Assembly (NCBI GenBank): GCA_011330835.1
Contig: DRPO01000103.1
Location: forward strand, 1-8,751
Length of the DNA stretch: 8,751 nt
Direction of reading: 5' to 3'
Source: Gammaproteobacteria bacterium
GTDB taxonomy: Bacteria > Pseudomonadota > Gammaproteobacteria > UWMA-0217
The notes under the pieces: generated by a model
Database searches by the model: none
What the model saw: only the letters and a program-made list of their open reading frames with translations
Told to the model about the DNA's origin: nothing
Shown here: positions 1 through 4,133 of the stretch, piece after piece
Position numbering within the stretch: position 1 is the first letter of the stretch
Layout of the letters: each line of letters starts with the position of its first letter
Program-made: the position numbers and the translations under genes

Positions 1-42
1 ACCTCGAAAATTCGGAACAAATCCGGGATTTTAGAGGTTTTT
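1..42 (+). terminator. Probable rho-independent terminator of a gene upstream of the window
   Basis: Bases 1-11 (ACCTCGAAAAT) pair with 28-38 (ATTTTAGAGGT) with one mismatch at 6/33. Inside the loop, CGGA (13-16) pairs with TCCG (22-25) around a 5-nt loop. A run of five T residues (38-42) follows directly, giving the stem plus T-tract form of an intrinsic terminator. The left arm begins at the first base of the window, so the stem may extend further upstream. No gene is visible to its left. The stem is AT-rich in part, and a stand-alone repeat is the alternative reading. Confidence 0.5.
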
Positions 43-147
43 GCCAAGTTCGAATCGCTGACACCCGTTTTCAGGGGATTTCTTCCTTTAACTCAGTGGC
101 TTACGAGGTACGGGTTTGGCAACGCTGGGACAGTAGTGGTGCAAAAT

Positions 148-285
148 ATGTGCTATGAAATTGGTGTGATCGCCCATTCCCGCGGCGTGCGGGAACCCCG
201 GGAACCGCGGCGCTCGCACGCCCGCATCGTCAACGAAAAAGAGCTCTCGATCCCGCTCGACGAACTCTACGGACAGCAACCATGA
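148..285 (+). CDS. Small conserved-looking ORF, 45 aa, function unknown, coupled to the rhodanese gene
   Basis: The frame from ATG 148 encodes 45 residues, beginning MCYEIGVIAH and ending IPLDELYGQQP. It stops with TGA at 283-285, which overlaps the ATG of the rhodanese gene (ATGA, 282-285), the usual sign of translational coupling. Third codon positions are mostly G or C, as in the neighbouring real genes. A 9-bp tandem duplication (190-198 and 199-207) encodes the run REPREPR in the middle of the protein. There is no membrane segment, and the only Cys is residue 2. The start is uncertain: ATG 148 has no good ribosome binding site, whereas GTG 139 lies 8 nt after GGGA (127-130) and would add three residues. 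The frame is open back to base 1, but the upstream part is less GC-rich and crosses the probable terminator, so I do not include it. I do not recognise the family. The same segment contains an 8-bp inverted repeat, so a structured leader is the alternative. Confidence 0.5.
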   Translation: MCYEIGVIAHSRGVREPREPRRSHARIVNEKELSIPLDELYGQQP

Positions 286-731
286 GCAAAAACGCCCATA
301 CGGAAAAAACCGGCAATGGCGTCGCCACCATCACCCCGAAACAAGCCTGGGAGATGGTGCAAACCATTCCTTCCGCCGTGCTGATCGACGTCCGCTCCAG
401 CATGGAGTTCCTGATGATCGGCCACCCCAAGGGCGCCGTCCACATCCCCTGGGTGGATGAACCCGACTGGGAGCCCAACCCCAACTTCGTCCGCCAGGTC
501 AGAAACCTGCTTCTCGGCGGCGTCATCTGCATCCAGGGCGAATGCCCGCCCATCCTCCTCATCTGCCGCAGCGGCAAACGCTCGCTGGAAGCCGGCGAAG
601 CACTGGTCAAGGCCGGCCTCAAGAATGTCTACAATATCGCCGACGGCTTCGAAGGCGAACTGGACGACCAGCATCACCGCAGCACACTCGCCGGCTGGCG
701 CCACGACGGACTCCCCTGGGAGCAATGTTGA
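282..731 (+). CDS. Single-domain rhodanese-like sulfurtransferase
   Basis: This 149-residue protein consists of one rhodanese domain (about residues 15-145) with no signal peptide or membrane segment, so it is probably cytoplasmic. The conserved early motif LIDVRSSMEF is at 34-43, and the active-site loop CRSGKRS is at 95-101. Cys95 is the expected persulfide-carrying residue, so the catalytic residue is intact. The C-terminus (HHRSTLAGWRHDGLPW, 131-146) resembles the tail of small proteobacterial rhodaneses. Members of the family move sulfane sulfur to acceptors such as cyanide, thiols or partner proteins; the true acceptor here is unknown. A second pair of cysteines (Cys83, Cys88) and the C-terminal Cys149 could matter for redox chemistry, which is inference. 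The start overlaps the stop of the small ORF before it, and the TPR-like gene begins two bases after its stop, so the three are probably co-translated. Confidence 0.9.
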   Translation: MSKNAHTEKTGNGVATITPKQAWEMVQTIPSAVLIDVRSSMEFLMIGHPKGAVHIPWVDEPDWEPNPNFVRQVRNLLLGGVICIQGECPPILLICRSGKRSLEAGEALVKAGLKNVYNIADGFEGELDDQHHRSTLAGWRHDGLPWEQC

Positions 732-733
732 AC

Positions 734-970
734 ATGACCGACTATCACGCCGAAGCCCTTGAACTCGCCGCCCAGGGCGACTGGGACGCCGCCCACCGCC
801 TTATCCAGCAGCATTCCGACCCGCTGGCCTGCCTGATTCACGGCTACCTGCACCGCGTGGAAGGCGACCAGTGGAACGCGCGTTACTGGTACCGCAACGC
901 CCGGGAAGAAATGCCCGCCAACACGCTGGACGAGGAATGGCGGCGGCTGATGGGCATGTGTGGGGAATAG
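734..970 (+). CDS. TPR-like small hypothetical protein
   Basis: The protein has 78 residues from ATG 734, or 81 from ATG 725 (within the end of the rhodanese gene). I prefer 734 because GGGAG at 718-722 lies 11 nt upstream of it but only 2 nt upstream of 725. The sequence looks like one and a half helical hairpins: a GDWDAAHRLIQ helix, then CLIHGYLHRVEGDQWNARYW and YRNAREEMP. This matches a widespread, functionally uncharacterised family of short bacterial proteins with the pattern GDW..AH / IHAYLHR.EGD..NA.YWYRRA. The NA.YWYR element resembles a tetratricopeptide helix, suggesting a protein-protein contact role (inference). There is no signal peptide, membrane segment or catalytic motif. Two bases separate it from the rhodanese stop, so it is likely translated from the same message and may act with that protein. 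Confidence 0.8.
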   Translation: MTDYHAEALELAAQGDWDAAHRLIQQHSDPLACLIHGYLHRVEGDQWNARYWYRNAREEMPANTLDEEWRRLMGMCGE

Positions 971-1143
971 CCTCATGGGGTCTCGCTGACTCGCGGGAGG
1001 ATGCCGGATCCGCTTTTCACGCATCGGTGTGATGATCTGTCCATTGACTCAAGCCCGTTCATAGCTCCAACATCCCTGCCGGCATACCGAGCTGGGCTTG
1101 GAGCCCACCCTGCTTGCCGATGTAACACACTCCTGGAGAACCT
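971..1143. other. Intergenic region with self-complementary segments before the GNAT gene
   Basis: No ORF of note lies in these 173 bases. TGGGCT (1093-1098) and AGCCCA (1102-1107) form a 6-bp stem with a 3-nt loop, but no T-tract follows, so it is not a standard intrinsic terminator. The same right-hand segment can instead pair with CAAGCCC (1050-1056) or GCTCCAA (1064-1070). TTGACT at 1044-1049 resembles a -35 box, but nothing like a -10 lies 16-18 bp after it, so I do not call a promoter. GGAG (1135-1138) is the GNAT ribosome binding site, 5 nt before ATG 1144. Confidence 0.45.
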
Positions 1144-1620
1144 ATGCCCACCGTGATTCGCGCCGACCTCAACCAACCCGCCCACGCCGCGGCTGAAATC
1201 ATGCTGCTGGACGCCTACGCCCGCGACCCGATGGGGGGCGGCAAGGGACTCGACGAGCGGGTCAGGCGGAGATTGTGCAAAGAACTCTTGCGCCGCGACG
1301 CCGCTGTTGTCCTGGCCTTTGTCGATGACAGGCCGGTGGGCCTGATCAACGCCTTCGAGGCGTTTTCGACCTTCCAGTGTCGCCCGATCCTGAATATCCA
1401 CGACGTGAGCGTATTGCCGGACTTCCGGGGCCAGGGCGTCGGGCGAGCCATGCTGAAGGAAGTCGAGGCAATCGCGCGCGAGCGCGATTGCTGCAAGCTG
1501 ACGCTGGAAGTCCTGGCGGGCAACGCGCCCGCCCGATCCCTCTATGAAAAAGCCGGCTTTCGCGGCTATGAACTCGACCCGTCCTTTGGCTCGGCCCTGT
1601 TCTTCGAGAAGGCGCTTTGA
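1144..1620 (+). CDS. GNAT-family N-acetyltransferase
   Basis: The protein has 158 residues and the usual length and fold signature of a single-domain GNAT enzyme, which transfers an acetyl group from acetyl-CoA to an amine. The beta4 strand and pyrophosphate-binding loop are at about 84-101 (NIHDVSVLPDFRGQGVGR), with the R-G-Q-G-V-G loop at 95-100. The later conserved block LEVLAGNAPARSLYEKAGF (121-139) includes the Asn and Tyr typical of the acetyl-CoA and catalytic region. The N-terminal substrate-binding part (1-70) is not diagnostic, so the acceptor (small molecule, peptide or protein) cannot be told from the sequence. The start is supported by GGAG at 1135-1138, 5 nt before ATG. It appears to be a unit of its own: 173 bp follow the previous gene and 149 bp precede the next. 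Nothing ties its function to either neighbour. Confidence 0.92.
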   Translation: MPTVIRADLNQPAHAAAEIMLLDAYARDPMGGGKGLDERVRRRLCKELLRRDAAVVLAFVDDRPVGLINAFEAFSTFQCRPILNIHDVSVLPDFRGQGVGRAMLKEVEAIARERDCCKLTLEVLAGNAPARSLYEKAGFRGYELDPSFGSALFFEKAL

Positions 1621-1769
1621 TCGAACGCATACGGAAGCTTCGCTGGAATTCAGCGCCGGATACGCCTAACATGATCCTTCCGGAGCGGCGAGCCGCCGCC
1701 ATATCAATAGCCATACCGGTCACAGGAGAGTCACGCCAACTCACACCATGACGACTCGCCATTGACTGA
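1621..1769. other. Intergenic region with two short hairpins before the peptide transporter gene
   Basis: CGCTG (1641-1645) and CAGCG (1651-1655) form a 5-bp stem, and GCGGCG (1685-1690) and CGCCGC (1694-1699) form a 6-bp GC stem with a 3-nt loop. Neither is followed by a T-tract, so termination after the GNAT gene is not demonstrated. AGGAG at 1724-1728 is a good Shine-Dalgarno core but is 41 nt from the transporter ATG and 19 nt from a six-codon ORF (1748-1765). No convincing promoter pair was seen. Confidence 0.4.
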
Positions 1770-3233
1770 ATGAAAGCCTCCAGACCGCGCCACCCCAAGG
1801 GCCTCCGAATTCTGTTTTTTACCGAGATGTGGGAGCGTTTCAGCTACTACGGCATGCGCGCCTTGCTGGTGCTGTACCTGGTGGAGGGGCTGGAGGTTCC
1901 ACGCGAGGATGCGCTAAAGATCTATGCGTTGTACACGGCGCTGGTGTATCTGACGCCGATCGCGGGTGGTTATCTGGCCGATCGGTGGCTGGGACGGCAT
2001 CGCGCGGTGCTGACGGGGGGCATCGTGATGGCGATGGGGCATTTCGCGATGGCCTTGCCGGAGTACCTGCATCTGGCGCTGGGCCTGCTGGTGATCGGCA
2101 ACGGTTTTTTCAAGCCAAACATTTCCACGCTGGTGGGCGGTCTCTATGACCATGACGATCCACGCCGCGACGGGGGGTTCACGATTTTCTACATGGGCAT
2201 CAATCTCGGCGCGCTGCTGTCGCCGCTGATCTGCGGCACGCTGGGAGAGAAGGTGGGCTGGCACTACGGCTTCGCGGCGGCGGGCGTGGGCATGGTCATC
2301 GGGGTGCTGGTTTTTTCACTGGGGCATCGTCGGCTGCGGGCCGATTTACGCGAGCAGGCGCTGGCGACCTTCGACCTCCGCGACTGGCTGGCGGTCATTG
2401 CGACCAGCCTGGCGAGCCTCGCCGCCGCGGCGCTGACCGTTTACAACTGGCCCGCCGCGGAGCGCTTCTGGCATGAGCTGGCCCACTGGCAGCGTGGCTT
2501 GCTGATCCTGATCCTGCTGGCGCCGCTGTTTTACCGCCGCCGCAATTCTCCGCGCGCTCCGCTGAACGCGCGGGATTTCCGCCACATTCTGGCGATCCTC
2601 ATTCTCGGAGTGTTCACCGTCGTTTTCTGGATGGGTTTCGAGCAAGCCGGCGGGACGATGAACCTGTTCGCGCTTGAAAACACCGACCGGAGCGTTTTCG
2701 GCTGGGAGATCCCGGCGAGCAATTTTCAGTCGCTGAACCCCTTGCTGATCCTGATCCTGGCGGTTCCCTTTTCAGTCCTGTTCATGGTGACGGATCAGAC
2801 GCGCTTCGGGCTGTCGACGCCGGCGAAGATGGCCAACGGTCTGATCATTCTTGGCCTGGGCTTCGCGCTGCTGGCGGTGGCCAATGAACGGGCCGAGGCG
2901 GTTGGCCGGGTCAGCCCGCTATGGCTGGTGGGCGTTTACCTGCTGCATACCGTGGGCGAACTGTTCCTGTCGCCGGTCGGGCTGGCCATGGTCACCCGCC
3001 TGGCGCCCTTGCAACTGGCGTCGTTGATGATGGGCGTCTGGTTCACCGGCGTGGCGATCGCCAATTATCTGGCGGGCACGCTGGAATCGACGCTTCAGCA
3101 ATATGATATCGCGCTGTACTGGTTCCTGGTGAGCGCCTCGTTCGGCGCGGGGCTGTTGCTGCTGATGCTGACGCCATTGCTCAAGCGACTGATGCGCGAC
3201 GACCCGAAGAACCACCCGGGAGCATCAACATAA
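1770..3233 (+). CDS. POT/PTR2-family proton-coupled di-/tripeptide transporter
   Basis: This 487-residue inner-membrane protein is of normal length for the proton-dependent oligopeptide transporter branch of the major facilitator superfamily, which imports di- and tripeptides with protons. The family's TM1 motif ExxERFxYYG is intact (E19, E22, R23, Y26, Y27). Other hallmarks are DRWLGRH (71-77), NGFFKPNISTLVGGLY (111-126, with the conserved Lys115), FYMGINLGALLSP (140-152), FWMGFEQAGGTMNLFA (286-301) and GELFLSPVGLAMV (396-408, with Glu397). The two transmembrane bundles are joined by an extra hydrophobic section around 200-255, as in bacterial POTs. Start: an in-frame TGA (1767-1769) lies directly before ATG 1770, so this is the earliest possible ATG, and the N-terminus (HPKGLRILFFTEMWERF) fits the family. 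It has no clear ribosome binding site close by. The gene stands alone, and a sharply AT-rich region follows its stop. It is close to DtpA-like proteins, but substrate specificity cannot be read from the sequence. Confidence 0.95.
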   Translation: MKASRPRHPKGLRILFFTEMWERFSYYGMRALLVLYLVEGLEVPREDALKIYALYTALVYLTPIAGGYLADRWLGRHRAVLTGGIVMAMGHFAMALPEYLHLALGLLVIGNGFFKPNISTLVGGLYDHDDPRRDGGFTIFYMGINLGALLSPLICGTLGEKVGWHYGFAAAGVGMVIGVLVFSLGHRRLRADLREQALATFDLRDWLAVIATSLASLAAAALTVYNWPAAERFWHELAHWQRGLLILILLAPLFYRRRNSPRAPLNARDFRHILAILILGVFTVVFWMGFEQAGGTMNLFALENTDRSVFGWEIPASNFQSLNPLLILILAVPFSVLFMVTDQTRFGLSTPAKMANGLIILGLGFALLAVANERAEAVGRVSPLWLVGVYLLHTVGELFLSPVGLAMVTRLAPLQLASLMMGVWFTGVAIANYLAGTLESTLQQYDIALYWFLVSASFGAGLLLLMLTPLLKRLMRDDPKNHPGAST

Positions 3234-3376
3234 AAGTATTTTACTAATTTCAAATATTATATTTTTCATAAAGTTAGCTTATTTTTTGTGGATTTCAAAC
3301 GCGCCAATCAAATTCATCTCTGTTTTCTCCACCTTTTTATTGATTAAAACGTATGTTTAAACTAGGCTCATGAATT
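3234..3376 (+). promoter_or_regulatory. AT-rich promoter region of the regulator-fadE-ligase operon
   Basis: Between the transporter stop and the TetR start the base composition drops from GC-rich to strongly AT-rich over about 140 bp, as expected of a promoter region. AAATAT-T-ATATTT (3252-3264) is a perfect short AT palindrome. TTGTGG (3286-3291) with TCAAAT (3308-3313), spaced 16 bp, is a weak sigma70-like candidate, and TTGATT (3340-3345) is another possible -35. Neither is strong enough to fix the start of transcription. The region also contains the operator candidate at 3347-3358. No terminator with a clear stem and T-tract was seen after the transporter gene. Confidence 0.6.
3347..3358. 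promoter_or_regulatory. Candidate PsrA-type operator, AAAC-N4-GTTT
   Basis: AAAC (3347-3350), GTAT, GTTT (3355-3358) is an inverted repeat with perfect 4-bp arms. It ends 18 bp before the ATG of the TetR gene. The published PsrA binding consensus of Pseudomonas is (G/C)AAAC-N2-4-GTTT(G/C). The core and spacing fit, while the outer G/C positions are A here. A further AAAC half site follows at 3359-3362. The position suits autorepression. The arms are short, so chance is possible in an AT-rich stretch. Confidence 0.5.
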
Positions 3377-4066
3377 ATGAGCGCGAATACCAAAACCCGG
3401 ATCATGGATACCGCCGAAATGCTGTTCGGCGCGGAAGGATTCAACGCCACGTCACTGCGGACCATCACCCAGGCCGCCAATGTCAACCTGGCGGCGGTGA
3501 ATTACCACTTCGGCGGCAAGCTGGGGCTGCTTGAAGCGGTTTACCAGCGCCGGATCGACCCCATGAACAAGCAACGGCTGAAGCGGCTCGAACAGTTGCG
3601 AAACAGTCACCCGAATTCCCCCATCCCCCTGCCGGAGCTGGTCAGAGCCTTCGTCGAGCCAGCGCTGGCGCTGAGTCGCCAGCCGGGCGGACAGCATTTC
3701 ATCAAACTGTTGGGGCGCAGCTATATGGAGCCGCGCCCCGTACTACAGGACAAGGTGAGAGAGATGTTCGCCGAAACGTCGGACCGGTTCGTGGAGGCGT
3801 TTAGCCAGACGCTGGCCCATCTGTCGAAGGATGAACTCTACTGCCGCATGCACTTCATGGTGGGCGTTCTCGCCTACTGCATGACCGGCGCCGATATGAT
3901 GCGGATCATCGCTTCGAGCCGTTTTTTTGAAGACGCTTCTTCCGAGACGCTGATCACGAACCTGGTGAGATTTATTTGCAACGGAATGGCCGCTCCCGGG
4001 TCTATAGAAACAGCGACGTCTGAAGAAACCAACATCGAGTCCAACGTCATCGCGCTGGAAGGCTGA
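3377..4066 (+). CDS. TetR-family transcriptional regulator, PsrA-like (fatty-acid responsive)
   Basis: The protein has 229 residues, as is typical of TetR repressors. The N-terminal helix-turn-helix spans about 6-55, with helix 2-turn-helix 3 in SLRTITQAANVNLAAVNYHF (26-45) and recognition helix NLAAVNYHF. This DNA-binding segment and the C-terminal stretch CRMHFMVGVLAYCMTGADMM (156-175) both resemble PsrA of Pseudomonas, a repressor released by long-chain fatty acids that controls beta-oxidation genes. A PsrA role is further suggested by fadE and an acyl-CoA ligase gene directly downstream. The exact ligand is inference. The C-terminal ~25 residues are rich in Ser, Thr and Glu and probably disordered. 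Start: ATG 3377 is preceded by TAGG (3363-3366) at 10 nt, and the nearby ATG 3370 is in another frame. Sixty-seven bases separate it from fadE with no obvious terminator, so read-through into fadE is likely. Related TetR proteins with the same recognition helix but other ligands cannot be excluded. Confidence 0.88.
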   Translation: MSANTKTRIMDTAEMLFGAEGFNATSLRTITQAANVNLAAVNYHFGGKLGLLEAVYQRRIDPMNKQRLKRLEQLRNSHPNSPIPLPELVRAFVEPALALSRQPGGQHFIKLLGRSYMEPRPVLQDKVREMFAETSDRFVEAFSQTLAHLSKDELYCRMHFMVGVLAYCMTGADMMRIIASSRFFEDASSETLITNLVRFICNGMAAPGSIETATSEETNIESNVIALEG

Positions 4067-4119
4067 ATTTCAGTCGCCTCCGGGCGCCGCCCCCGACGGG
4101 CTTGGGACCGACCGACTCG

Positions 4120-4125
4120 AAGGAG
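4120..4125 (+). promoter_or_regulatory. Ribosome binding site of fadE
   Basis: AAGGAG lies 8 nt before ATG 4134, an optimal Shine-Dalgarno sequence and spacing. It fixes the fadE start and is the strongest ribosome binding site in the window. Confidence 0.85.
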
Positions 4126-4133
4126 CAAAGATC

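Noticed and set aside
1..147. Open frame continuing upstream of the small ORF to base 1
   Set aside because: The stretch is less GC-rich, crosses the probable terminator at 1-42 and yields no recognisable protein; about 49 open codons can arise by chance.
116..150. TTGGCA (116-121) as a promoter or sigma54 site before the small ORF
   Set aside because: No -10 box lies 16-18 bp downstream, and the GG/GC spacing required for sigma54 is not met.
1685..1699. GC-rich hairpin as terminator of the GNAT gene
   Set aside because: The stem is only 6 bp and no T-tract follows.
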